A stretch of DNA of 24,411 bases, from positions 1 through 24,411 of the forward strand of contig CAZGTQ010000218.1 in the NCBI GenBank assembly GCA_964528575.1. Direction: 5' to 3'. The notes under the pieces are model-generated. The model worked only from the letters and a program-made list of their open reading frames with translations. It had not been told where the DNA came from and did not search any database. The stretch comes from CAZGTQ01 sp964528575 (GTDB lineage Bacteria > Planctomycetota > UBA1135 > GCA-002686595). A program made the translations under genes and the position numbers. Below, piece by piece: positions 14,341-23,129 of this stretch. Every line of letters begins with the position of its first letter. The stretch's first letter is position 1.

Positions 14341-16365
14341 TCACTCGCTCCAGTGCACGTCCGCGTCGGCGCCCTCGCCGCCCTCGACGCCGTCGGCGCC
14401 GTAGGACCACAGACGTGCGTTCGGCTGGTCCTCCGTCGGCGGCGCGTAGCCCCACTCGTAGCCCCACGGATCGAACGGAGACCCCAAGTACGCGTAGCCG
14501 TTCTCGTCGGGCATCGTGAGCACGTCGAGCGAGTCGGGGTAGCTCCCGCCGTTCGCGATCGCGAACTCGTCGAGCGCCCACTTGACCTCGGCCAGCTCGA
14601 ACTCGACGAGCTCCTCCGGCGCGAGCTCCCACGACTCCTCGTCCCAGTCCTGGGCGGGCGAGCGCGAGAAGAGCAGCATCGGCAGCGCGAACGACGCCGC
14701 CATGCCGACGCCGAACACGAGCCCCGCCGCGCCGTTGGGCGAGCCGAGCATCGCCGTCCCGTTCGCCCACCACGAGCGGTCCGCGCGCACCTGCGTCACG
14801 AGGTCGTCGCCCTCGAGGCGCGAGAGCGAGATCCACGGCCGCGCGCCCTGCGCGAGCTCGCGGAACGTCGGCAGGAGCCGCCCGGGATCCGGCGCTCCCG
14901 GCTCATTCGAGCGCACGAGGTTTGCCATCATCGACGCGCCGAGCGTCGTCCACGTGTAGCCGCGCTCGAGCAGGCGCGGCGCGTCGAGGAACTCGAGCTG
15001 CACGAGGCCTTCGAGCTCGGCCGCGCTCACCGCGCCGCTCAGCCGCGGGTTGTCGCGCAGGTCGCCCGCGTACGCGCCCGCCATCTGGGCGAGCGCGGCC
15101 TCGAGCGCGGCTGGCGAGACCGCGGCGACGAGCCAGCCGCCCTGCAGCGCCAGGCACGGTTCGAGCGGGATCGGCAGCCCCGGCACGGCGAGGATCGCGT
15201 ACTCCACCGGCTCGGGCCCCGCGGTCCGTGCCGCGCGGAACGCGAACGGCAGCTCCTCGCCGACGAGCTCGGAGACGTGTGCCGCGATCGTCTCCGCCGA
15301 CGCGCGCAGGCTCGCGCCGTCCTTCACCGCGTGGAACGCGACGAGCGAGCCCAGGCCGCCGCCGCCCGTCGTCGTCGACGCGTAGTAGCCGCCGGTCGTG
15401 CCGAGGTGCGCGAAGACGTCGCGCTCGAGGTCGACGCCGAGCATCGCCTCGATCTGTTCGAGCGGATCCTCGGCCGCCTGCTCCATCTGCGCGGCGAGCG
15501 AGAACATGTCGAGGATCACCTGCGGATCGCTGCTCCAGACTCGCGCGTACGTCGCGTCGCTCGGGACGACCGCGAGAGTCGCCGGGTCGAGCGTGATCCG
15601 CGTCGCTCCCTGTCCGGCCATCCGCGCGCCCTGGTTGCGCATGCGCAGCATCGCGCGCAGCCCCTGCGCGTCGTAGCCGAGCGTCGCCTCGACCGACAAC
15701 GGCCGCTCGCCGCCGAGCCCGAAGAGCTCGAGCATGCCGCCCAGATCCTCGTCCGACGCTGCGATCAGCGCGCCGATCGGCTCCAGGTCGACCTCGATGT
15801 GCGCCACGGCCCGCACGCCGGCGCCGAGCGCCGAGTCGGCGGCCGCGAACGGCTCGGGGGCGAGGGGCTCGCGCCCGAACGCGAGCGCGACGAGCCAGCG
15901 CTCGCTCCCGCCGATCGTGCCGTAGTGGAGCGCGCCCTGCGGCGTCTCGAGCGTGCGCAGCGTCGCGGAGCGCGGCTCGCCCTCTCCGAACGCGCTCTCG
16001 ATCTCGCGCGCGAGCCGGACCGCGAGCGCGTCCGCTGCCGCCGCGCTCTCGGGCTCGACGGTCAGCGCGAACGAGACCGGCATCTCGGCGGCGGCGTCGA
16101 ACCCGACGCGCAACTCGAGCGGCAGGTGCAGCGCCGACAGCAGCGCCTGAGCGAGGCCCGCGGGCCCGGGCTCGGACGTGTGGGCGTCGAGCGCGCGCGG
16201 CAGGAGCTCGACCAGGCGCCGCAGGCTCGCGTCGCGCGCGTCGGGGAGCAGCTCGACGGTCCCGCGGCTGCGGAAGACGAGCACGTCGTCCGGCGCGGGG
16301 TCCTGGGCGGCGGGAGCGGAGGAGGAGCCGAGAGCCGCGAGCGCGGCGAGCAAGAGCGAGCGCAT
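14341..16365 (-). CDS. Large secreted/membrane protein with a GspG-like C-terminal module
   Basis: 674 residues with a signal peptide (MRSLLLAALAALGSSSAPAAQ). Residues about 25-540 form a long alpha/beta region that resembles DUF3352-type proteins in overall pattern ('VFAHLGTTGGYYAST', 'VEYAILAVPGLPIPLEPCLALQGGWLVAAVS'); I hold that family match loosely. A membrane helix follows at about 545-569. The last ~85 residues (590-674) then match the C-terminal half of the type II secretion major pseudopilin GspG: a helix with 'EVKWALDEFAIANGGSYPDSLDVL', then 'FDPWGYEWGY', then 'SYGADGVEGGEGADADV'. The last motif is the calcium-binding loop of GspG. No prepilin leader precedes the helix, so it is not itself a pilin. 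It follows the AI-2E family gene by 24 bp and is probably co-transcribed. Confidence 0.75.
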   Translation of the reverse strand: MRSLLLAALAALGSSSAPAAQDPAPDDVLVFRSRGTVELLPDARDASLRRLVELLPRALDAHTSEPGPAGLAQALLSALHLPLELRVGFDAAAEMPVSFALTVEPESAAAADALAVRLAREIESAFGEGEPRSATLRTLETPQGALHYGTIGGSERWLVALAFGREPLAPEPFAAADSALGAGVRAVAHIEVDLEPIGALIAASDEDLGGMLELFGLGGERPLSVEATLGYDAQGLRAMLRMRNQGARMAGQGATRITLDPATLAVVPSDATYARVWSSDPQVILDMFSLAAQMEQAAEDPLEQIEAMLGVDLERDVFAHLGTTGGYYASTTTGGGGLGSLVAFHAVKDGASLRASAETIAAHVSELVGEELPFAFRAARTAGPEPVEYAILAVPGLPIPLEPCLALQGGWLVAAVSPAALEAALAQMAGAYAGDLRDNPRLSGAVSAAELEGLVQLEFLDAPRLLERGYTWTTLGASMMANLVRSNEPGAPDPGRLLPTFRELAQGARPWISLSRLEGDDLVTQVRADRSWWANGTAMLGSPNGAAGLVFGVGMAASFALPMLLFSRSPAQDWDEESWELAPEELVEFELAEVKWALDEFAIANGGSYPDSLDVLTMPDENGYAYLGSPFDPWGYEWGYAPPTEDQPNARLWSYGADGVEGGEGADADVHWSE

Positions 16366-16389
16366 GGGTGAGGGACTTCCTGACCGGCG

Positions 16390-17835
16390 TCAGCCGGCCT
16401 TGCGACGTCGTCGCCGCCGCGGGGGCGGGCTCAGCCCGGGGCTGTGCTCGCGCGGCGGGCCGCTCGAGAGCAGCACCGCGATCGGGCGCGTGGTGTCCCA
16501 GCTCGCGAGCACGATCTGTAGGGCGGACGTGATCGGCACCGCGAGGAACGTCCCGACGACGCCCCACAGGCCGGCCCACACGACGACGGAGATGATGATG
16601 ACGAGAGGGGACAGGTTGAGCTCGCGGCCCAGCACCTTCGGCTCGAGGAAGCTGCCGATCGTGAGGTTGACCGCGAGGTAGGTGACCGCGATCACGACGG
16701 CCGTACCCCAGTGGCCGTTCGCGAGTGCGTACGTCGCCGGCAGCACGCCGGCGATGATGCTGCCGAACGTCGGGATGTAGTTCAGCAGGAACGTGATGAT
16801 CCCGAACAGCAGCGCGTAGTCGACGCCCTGCCACACGAGCATGAGATAGCACAGCGCGCCCGTCAGCACCGACGCGAGCGTCTTCACGCCGAGGTAGCGC
16901 TGGATCCCGCGGCCGATCGTGTCGAGCACCGCCGCCGCGTCGGCGCGCCGCGGTCCCGCGACCGACAGGATCTTGCGCCGGAAGACCGCCTGCTCCGCGA
17001 AGATGAAGACCATGTAGAGCAGGACCAGGAACAGGCCCTTCGCGAACCCCAAGCTGCTGCCGAGCACCTCGGTCGCCAGCGACGCGATGTCGATCTCGCG
17101 CAGCGACGTCACGAGCGAGCGCACGAACGGCCGCGGCAGCTCCGTCGCGCGCAACCGGGTCTCGATCCGTTCGACGACGTCGTCCCAGCCGCCCTCGATC
17201 GTCGGCTCGCCCGCGCCCGGGATCGACTCGCGGATCGGGTCGAGCGGGTCCTCGATCCGCTCGTCGGGCGGCTCGTCCTGCTCGTCCTGCTCGTCCGCGC
17301 CGACGAGCTCGCCGGTCTCGTCGTACGCGCCGGGCTCGCCGGACGCGAGCTCGTCCTGCGCGCGCTCGGCCGGGTCCGCGACCTCGTCCGGGCCGTCGAG
17401 CTCCTGCGGATCGGGATCGCCGAGCTCGCCCGGAGCGACGAGCTCGCCCGCAGCGACGTCCTCGCCGGGATCGACCGCTTCGACCGGGTCGGGCTGCGCC
17501 CACTCCGGCTCCGGCACGATCGGCCGCGGCACGTAGGGCCGCATCGGCACCGGCCGCGGCAGCGGCTGGCCGACGAAAGCGCGCACGTTCTCCTGGAGCA
17601 GCACACCCAGCCGGAAGAGCCCGAACGCGAGCAGGACGACGATCGTGAGGACGGTCAGCGCCGGCGGGATGTGCGCCTTGGCGAGCTGTCGCACGACCGG
17701 CTGCAGCATGCTCGCCAGGAACAGGGCGATCACGAGCGGCTGCAGGATGCTCGCGCCCACGTAGAGGACCCACCCGAGCAGGATGGTCGCGATCAGTCCG
17801 ACGAGGATCGTGTAGGCGCGGTTGCGGACCGCCAT
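16390..17835 (-). CDS. AI-2E family transporter (PerM/YdiK-like) with acidic insertion
   Basis: 481 residues against roughly 350 for the family. N-terminal helices at about 8-28, 30-50 and 57-80 and five or more C-terminal helices from about 262 to 445 are in place. The family signature 'LLNYIPTFGSIIAGVLPATYA' is at 350-370 and 'SFLEPKVLGRELNLSPL' at 395-411. Residues 91-212 are an insertion very rich in Asp, Glu, Pro and Gly ('DEQDEQDEPPDERIEDPLDP'), placed where family members have a short extracytoplasmic or cytoplasmic helical loop. Family members are permeases; TqsA exports the quorum signal AI-2 and others act as Na+(Li+)/H+ antiporters, so substrate is open. The C-terminus is a basic tail (PPRRRRRRKAG). 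Confidence 0.88.
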   Translation of the reverse strand: MAVRNRAYTILVGLIATILLGWVLYVGASILQPLVIALFLASMLQPVVRQLAKAHIPPALTVLTIVVLLAFGLFRLGVLLQENVRAFVGQPLPRPVPMRPYVPRPIVPEPEWAQPDPVEAVDPGEDVAAGELVAPGELGDPDPQELDGPDEVADPAERAQDELASGEPGAYDETGELVGADEQDEQDEPPDERIEDPLDPIRESIPGAGEPTIEGGWDDVVERIETRLRATELPRPFVRSLVTSLREIDIASLATEVLGSSLGFAKGLFLVLLYMVFIFAEQAVFRRKILSVAGPRRADAAAVLDTIGRGIQRYLGVKTLASVLTGALCYLMLVWQGVDYALLFGIITFLLNYIPTFGSIIAGVLPATYALANGHWGTAVVIAVTYLAVNLTIGSFLEPKVLGRELNLSPLVIIISVVVWAGLWGVVGTFLAVPITSALQIVLASWDTTRPIAVLLSSGPPREHSPGLSPPPRRRRRRKAG

Positions 17836-17844
17836 GGCCCGACG

Positions 17845-17850
17845 ATTCTA
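17845..17850 (-). promoter_or_regulatory. Possible -10 hexamer before the AI-2E family gene
   Basis: On the minus strand TAGAAT lies 9 bases before the ATG at 17835, with no Shine-Dalgarno sequence between them. It is one base from the TATAAT consensus. I see no -35 element at 16-18 bases. Tentative, and consistent with a leaderless transcript. Confidence 0.3.
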
Positions 17851-17923
17851 TGTCCCGCCGCCGTGAAGTCCCGCGCGGAGCGGCGCTCGGGGCTGCCCGG
17901 GGGGTCCCGCCGCCCGCCGGAGA

Positions 17924-18136
17924 TCAGCTCGCGCTGCGCTCGCTCCAGGCCCAGGCGACCAGGGCGCCGAGCGCGATCGTCACGAACCCGACGCCGCCGA
18001 CGAGCCACAACCGGGAGAACGCGCGGAAGAGCGCGTCGTCGCTCGCCTGGCCGTGCAGGAGCTTGGTCACGAACATGCCCGCGTAGCCGACGCTCCACTC
18101 CGCGCCGAGGATCCAGAGAAGGATTCGAGTGAACAT
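17924..18136 (-). CDS. Small two-helix membrane protein of unknown function
   Basis: 70 residues from the ATG at 18136. A strong ribosome site GGAGG (complement of 18143-18147) lies six bases upstream and fixes this start; longer frames reaching 18337 have no comparable site. Two hydrophobic helices at about 4-27 and 43-65 flank a short polar loop ('HGQASDDALFRAFSRLW'). No known family is recognised. It precedes the AI-2E family gene by 88 bp on the same strand, but the candidate promoter before that gene suggests separate transcription. Confidence 0.6.
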   Translation of the reverse strand: MFTRILLWILGAEWSVGYAGMFVTKLLHGQASDDALFRAFSRLWLVGGVGFVTIALGALVAWAWSERSAS

Positions 18137-18432
18137 GGCGTGCCTCCGAGGAGCGGCCGCTTCAAGCCTCGTGCCAACCCCGAAATCCGCCCTGGCGGGC
18201 AAGCAAAGGCCGCTCGCAGGGCACGCGGCCCCGTGGCGGTGTCCACGATCGAGATCAGCCCCCGGGACACCGAGCGCGACCGCACGGCCGGCCGCGAGGG
18301 CTGCGCGCTCGCGCTCCTCGGGCGGGCGCTGGCGCACCCTGCGCGAAAGCGCTCAAAAGGCGGGGGGGCGAGCTTGCGCGGGCGCTGGTCGATGATGAGC
18401 TACGCGGGCCCGCCGAGCGGGTCGTTGCGAGC
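18137..18432. other. Intergenic region between divergent genes, no gene seen
   Basis: The 296 bp between the small membrane protein and the YihY-type gene must hold two divergent promoters, but I cannot point to convincing -35/-10 pairs. An 8-bp inverted repeat (GAGCGGCC 18151-18158, GGCCGCTC 18208-18215) is weak given the base composition. No tRNA-like or riboswitch-like structure is evident. Confidence 0.5.
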
Positions 18433-19917
18433 ATGTTGAAGCGAGCCGGAGTCAACTACGAGCCCCAGGGGCGGTCCTCGGTCGGGGCGGGGCTGTCGCG
18501 CGTCCACGCGTTCTTCGCCGAGGACGTGTGGGCCTCGCGGGTCGACGAGCTGGGGTGGCCGCAGCGCACGCTCTACCGTTTCGCGCGCATCGGCTACCTC
18601 GCCGTGCACGGGTTCGTCGTCGACCGCTGCATGTTCCGCGCCTCGGCGCTGACCTACATCACGGTCCTCTCGCTCGTGCCGATGCTCGCGCTCTCGTTCT
18701 CCGTCGCCAAGGGCGTCGGCGCGTACGAGCGGCTGAAGGACGACTTCATCGTTCCGTTCCTCGACGACAACTTCGGACCGCCGGGCGAGCCGGGGATCGA
18801 CGTCGCGTCGAACCTGCGCAGCGCGGCGGGGAACGTGCTCGAGCTCGTCGCGCAGACCGACTTCAAGAGCCTGGGCTTCGCGACGCTGATCATCCTGATC
18901 GCGGCGGTGCTCAAGATGCTCGGAACGGTCGAGCACTCGCTGAACGACATCTGGGGCGTCCAGAAGCCGCGCACGTTCGTGCGCAAGCTCGCCGACTACC
19001 TCTCGATGGCCGTGGTGACGCCGATGCTCGTCGTCTTCGCGCTCGGCGTGACGACCGCGGCGCAGGACAACGCGATGTTCGCCAGCGTGCGCGAGGGCTG
19101 GCTCGTCGAGGGCGCGTTCGAGCTGCTCGTCCGTCTCGCGCCGCTGCTCGCGATCTGGATCGGCTTCGCGTTCGTCTATCTCGTGCTGCCGAACACGCGC
19201 ACGCGCATCGTCTCGTCCCTCGTCGGAGGGCTCGTCGGCGGCACGCTCTGGCAGATCGCGCAGGTCGCCCACGTGAAGTTCCAGATCGGGATGGCGAACT
19301 ACAACGCGATCTACTCGAGCTTCGCCGCGATCCCGATCTTCCTCGTCTGGGTCTACTTCTCGTGGGTCACGATGATGTTCGGCGCGGAGGTCGCGTACGC
19401 GCATCAGAACGAGCCCGCGTACCGGCGCATCAAGCGTCTGCGGCCCGCCGACCACGCGTTCCGGGAAGCGCTCGCGCTGCGCGCGGCCCTGCGGGTGGCC
19501 GAGACGTTCGTCCGCGGCGATCCTCCGCGCTCGCGGATCTCGATCGCCGAGGAGCTCGGCGTGCCCGAGCGCTCGGTCGAGGAAGTGTTCGACGCGATGA
19601 TCGCGCGGCGCCTGTTCGTCGCGACGGGCGAGCGCAGCGAGACCGCCTACCTGCCCGCGCGCGAGCTCGAGTCGATCACGATCAAGCAGGTCATCGACTC
19701 GCTCGAGGGCGATCAGGTCGAGGCGCAGCTTCCCCGTGGCACGCCCGCGGACCAGTACCTCGGCGAGCTCGCCCGACAGCTCGACGCCGAGGCGGAGGGC
19801 TCGCGCGCGAACAAGTCGCTGAGCGAGGTCGTCCGCCGCGCCCAGGCCTTGCAGCGCGAGAGCGAGGCCGAGAGCGCCCGCCAGCCGACCGGCGAAGAGG
19901 CCGCGGCGCCGACCTGA
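18433..19917 (+). CDS. YihY/BrkB family membrane protein with C-terminal winged helix
   Basis: 494 residues. After a ~60-residue cytoplasmic lead, six membrane helices lie at about 68-92, 146-166, 190-210, 232-252, 258-278 and 296-320. Family motifs are 'FRASALTYITVLSLVPMLALSFSVAKG' (68-94), 'LGTVEHSLNDIWGV' (163-176) and 'NYNAIYSSFAAIPIFLVWVYFSW' (289-311). Residues about 342-410 fit a winged-helix fold ('SRISIAEELGVPERSVEEVFDAMIARRLFV'), as in longer family members, followed by an Ala/Glu-rich tail. These proteins were once called ribonuclease BN in error; their transport or envelope role is unsettled. The gene is monocistronic here, convergent with the DUF2461 gene. Confidence 0.9.
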   Translation: MLKRAGVNYEPQGRSSVGAGLSRVHAFFAEDVWASRVDELGWPQRTLYRFARIGYLAVHGFVVDRCMFRASALTYITVLSLVPMLALSFSVAKGVGAYERLKDDFIVPFLDDNFGPPGEPGIDVASNLRSAAGNVLELVAQTDFKSLGFATLIILIAAVLKMLGTVEHSLNDIWGVQKPRTFVRKLADYLSMAVVTPMLVVFALGVTTAAQDNAMFASVREGWLVEGAFELLVRLAPLLAIWIGFAFVYLVLPNTRTRIVSSLVGGLVGGTLWQIAQVAHVKFQIGMANYNAIYSSFAAIPIFLVWVYFSWVTMMFGAEVAYAHQNEPAYRRIKRLRPADHAFREALALRAALRVAETFVRGDPPRSRISIAEELGVPERSVEEVFDAMIARRLFVATGERSETAYLPARELESITIKQVIDSLEGDQVEAQLPRGTPADQYLGELARQLDAEAEGSRANKSLSEVVRRAQALQRESEAESARQPTGEEAAAPT

Positions 19918-19918
19918 G

Positions 19919-19985
19919 CCCCGGGCCTCGTCGTCGTCCCGTCGTAGAGCTGGCGGGCTCTCACGCCTCGGCTGCGTGGCCGGGG
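19919..19985. terminator. Nested hairpins between convergent genes
   Basis: Outer arms CCCCGG (19919-19924) and CCGGGG (19980-19985) enclose two adjacent 5-bp hairpins, AGAGC/GCTCT (19946-19950 and 19957-19961) and CACGC/GCGTG (19962-19966 and 19974-19978). Together they fill the 82-bp gap between convergent stops. Each stem is short; the call rests mostly on position. Confidence 0.35.
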
Positions 19986-19999
19986 TGCGCGCCTCCATA

Positions 20000-20695
20000 T
20001 CAGAACGCCACGTCGGTCGCCTCGCACAGGAAGCGCACGAACGGCGCGCCCGCCTGGAACACGCGCGCGGCCTGCGTGGCGAGCTGAGCGCTCACCACGT
20101 CCTCGTCGGGGAGCAGCGCGTGCAGCGTGAAGTCCTTGCGCCGCAGGTCGTCGACGTGCGGATGGTCGGGGTCGTAGCCCCGCGGCGGGCGCGCGAGCAC
20201 CTCGCCGCCCTGCTGGAGCCGGCCGCCGAGCTTCTTGCCGTGTGCGACGCGCTTCCAGCCGTCCGGGTCGGCGACGATCGCGTCGCGCACGCGCGCGAGC
20301 GCCGGCCCGTCCGGCTTCCAGATCCCCATTCCGGCGAACGACGCCTTCGGCTCGACGTGCAGATAGAAGCACGGCGCGTGGACGTCGCGCCCGACCTCGT
20401 GGCCGAAGCGGATGCCGATCGAGGTCTTGTACGGGCTCTTGTCCTTCGAGAAGCGCGTGTCGCGGTGGATGCGGAAGAGCGAGCCGCCCGAGCGCCGCGG
20501 GTCCGCTACGAAACGCGGGCCGATGCGCTCGAGACGCGGCCCGAAGTCCGCGATGAAGCGCAGCGCAGGGTCGAGCACGTGCTCCTCGTAGCGCTCCTTG
20601 TTCGCCGCGAACCAGTCGCGGTCGTTGTTCTTGGCGAGGTCGCGCAGGAAGGCGAGCGTGCGGCTCGTGAACCAGGGTCGTGTGGCGGTGGGCAT
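20000..20695 (-). CDS. DUF2461 (TIGR02453-type) family protein
   Basis: 231 residues, the usual family length. The ATG at 20695 is supported by an AGGAG six bases upstream on the minus strand. Family hallmarks are the N-terminal 'FLRDLAKNNDRDWFAANKER' (16-35), the signature 'LFRIHRDTRFSKDKSPYKTS' (73-92), 'PCFYLHVEPKASFAGMGIWKP' (about 107-127) and a C-terminal 'RRKDFTLHALLPDEDV'. The biochemical role of the family is not known; no signal peptide, so it is cytoplasmic. It is divergent from the TerC gene with 201 bp between starts. Confidence 0.9.
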   Translation of the reverse strand: MPTATRPWFTSRTLAFLRDLAKNNDRDWFAANKERYEEHVLDPALRFIADFGPRLERIGPRFVADPRRSGGSLFRIHRDTRFSKDKSPYKTSIGIRFGHEVGRDVHAPCFYLHVEPKASFAGMGIWKPDGPALARVRDAIVADPDGWKRVAHGKKLGGRLQQGGEVLARPPRGYDPDHPHVDDLRRKDFTLHALLPDEDVVSAQLATQAARVFQAGAPFVRFLCEATDVAF

Positions 20696-20896
20696 GGAGA
20701 GCTCCTGTTCGCCCAGGGGGACGGTCCGGGAAGGGACGACGGGCCGCGGCGCGCGGCCTCGACAGTGGACTCGAAAAAAGGACGCTGGTGGGCCGCAGCG
20801 GTTGCAGTCGGAGCGCGGGAAATCGGATGATCCGCGCGCGCGCCGTTTCGCGGAGCATCCCCCAGCATCCTCGGAGCGTTCCCCCGGAGCACACGC
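20696..20896. other. Intergenic region between DUF2461 and TerC genes
   Basis: The 201 bp holds the ribosome site of the DUF2461 gene and, at 20886-20889, a GGAG seven bases before the TerC start. CGGAGC occurs three times (20851, 20872, 20885) at irregular spacing. I looked for the manganese-sensing yybP-ykoY element that often precedes TerC genes and did not see its conserved core. Confidence 0.5.
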
Positions 20897-21655
<759 letters not shown>

Positions 21656-21689
21656 TGGTCCCCGTTCCGCCCCCCCAGCGAGAGTCACC

Positions 21690-22832
21690 GTGAGCGACCC
21701 CGCCCCCTCGACCGAGCGCCAGCGCTTCGCCCAGAGCTACTGGGACACCCGCGCCAAGCGCGACGCCTTGTACGCGATCTGGGGCGACGAGGCCGTGTTG
21801 CAGCCCGAGAGCGCCGACCTGGACGCGTTCGCGCGCTCCGGCGAGGTCGAGGCGCGCATGCTGCTCCCCTACGTGCATCCCGACGCCGTCGTGCTGGAGA
21901 TCGGCTGCGGCATCGGTCGGCTCCTGCGCCCGGTCGCGCGCTACTGCCGGGAGGCGATCGGCATCGACGTGTCGGCCGAGATGGTCGCGCAGGCGGGGGA
22001 GTACCTCGCGAGCGCGCCCAACGCGCGCGCGCTGCACGGGGACGGCGCGAACCTGAACGGGGTCGCGGACGAGAGCGTCGACTTCGTCTACTCGCTCCTC
22101 TGCCTGATCCACGTCGACAAGCGCAGCGCCTACCGCTACCTGCGCGAGGTGCGCCGCGTGCTCAAGCCGAACGGCCGCGCGCTGCTCCAGTTCCAGAACA
22201 TCCTCTCGCCGCGCGGTCTCGAGCTCTTCCAGAGCGTGGCCGAGTCGGATTACCCGTTCGAGTTCTACACGCCCGAGGAACTGCGCCACCTCCTCGCGAG
22301 CGTCGGTCTCGAGACGCACACCGAGAACCTGAACAACGAGTTCGTCGAGGTGGGAGCGCTGCGCGGCGACCTCGCCGCCTGGGTGCGCGCCTGGCAGGAC
22401 GGCTTCCGCGCCGAAGCGCTCGAGCGCAGCGGTTTCTTCGCCGACGGCGGCGGCGGGCTGGGTTCGACCGGCGCCGTCGACTCGGTCGTGGTCAACGAGA
22501 CCGACCGCTGGCGTCCGTGCGAGGTCACCGCCTCGATCCACCGGCGCAGCGGGCAGGATCTCGCCGAGTGCTACTTCGCCTCCGGCGTGCTGTTCACGCC
22601 GCCGCGCAGCCGCGTGCCGATCCACGTGACGTTCGACGGGAGCGCGGGCGAGCTCGCGGTCGCCGCCGAGGGGCCGTTCGCCACCTTCCCCCAACGCCGT
22701 GCGGAGCCGCTGCCCGCGCGCGGCACGCTCGAGGCGCACTTCGCCGTCATCCCGTCCGGCTTCCGCTGGACCGAGGAGACGGTGCGGCTGTTCCCGAGCT
22801 GCAGCGTCGTGCTCCCGCTCGGCGAGCGCTGA
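21690..22832 (+). CDS. Class I SAM-dependent methyltransferase with extra C-terminal domain
   Basis: 380 residues from the GTG at 21690, 34 bp after the TerC stop. Longer in-frame starts would overlap TerC and read as its shadow. The Rossmann-fold core is about 45-235: motif I 'VVLEIGCGIGRLL' (67-79), acidic end of strand 2 'IGIDVSAEMVAQA' with Asp93, then 'VDFVYSLLCLIHV' and 'LREVRRVLKPNGRALLQF' (motifs post-I to III). Residues about 268-380 form a separate beta-rich part with no match I recognise, where core-only enzymes would end. Substrate unknown. It shares an apparent operon with the downstream acylphosphatase and selenoprotein genes. Confidence 0.88.
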   Translation: MSDPAPSTERQRFAQSYWDTRAKRDALYAIWGDEAVLQPESADLDAFARSGEVEARMLLPYVHPDAVVLEIGCGIGRLLRPVARYCREAIGIDVSAEMVAQAGEYLASAPNARALHGDGANLNGVADESVDFVYSLLCLIHVDKRSAYRYLREVRRVLKPNGRALLQFQNILSPRGLELFQSVAESDYPFEFYTPEELRHLLASVGLETHTENLNNEFVEVGALRGDLAAWVRAWQDGFRAEALERSGFFADGGGGLGSTGAVDSVVVNETDRWRPCEVTASIHRRSGQDLAECYFASGVLFTPPRSRVPIHVTFDGSAGELAVAAEGPFATFPQRRAEPLPARGTLEAHFAVIPSGFRWTEETVRLFPSCSVVLPLGER

Positions 22833-22836
22833 CCCC

Positions 22837-23124
22837 GTGCCGACCGACGCGCGCCACGTCTGGGTCAGCGGTCGCGTCCAGGGGGTCGCGTTCCGCTGGT
22901 TCACGCGCGAGCGAGCGCAGGAGCTCGGCCTCGCCGGCTGGGTGCGCAACCTGGCGGACGGCCGCGTCGAAGCGTGGGTCGAGGGCCCGGCGGACCGAGT
23001 CGAGTCGTTCGTCTCCTGGGCCCACGACGGCCCGCCCGCGGCGCGCGTCACCCGCGTCGACGCCCACCGCAGCGAGCCGCGTGGCTTCGCGGGCTTCGCG
23101 GTCGAGCCGAGCGCGAGGAGCTGA
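22837..23124 (+). CDS. acyP: Acylphosphatase
   Basis: 95 residues from the GTG at 22837, four bases after the methyltransferase stop, giving the standard small-enzyme length. The signature 'GRVQGVAFRWFTRERAQELGLAGWVRN' carries both catalytic residues, Arg20 (substrate phosphate) and Asn38 (water activation), followed by the second family motif 'DGRVEAWVEGPADRVESFVSW'. It hydrolyses acyl phosphates such as acetyl phosphate or 1,3-bisphosphoglycerate in the cytoplasm. Tight spacing on both sides points to a polycistronic mRNA. Confidence 0.95.
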   Translation: MPTDARHVWVSGRVQGVAFRWFTRERAQELGLAGWVRNLADGRVEAWVEGPADRVESFVSWAHDGPPAARVTRVDAHRSEPRGFAGFAVEPSARS

Positions 23125-23129
23125 GCGCC

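Noticed and set aside
14903..17773. 956-codon minus-strand frame overlapping two genes
   Set aside because: Out of frame with the GspG-tailed protein and the AI-2E family gene, both of which have convincing motifs and signal or membrane segments; the frame has Arg/Pro-rich shadow composition.
20696..20896. yybP-ykoY manganese riboswitch before the TerC gene
   Set aside because: I expected it from the gene family, but the conserved GGGGAGUA-type core and its pairing partners are not visible on the plus strand.
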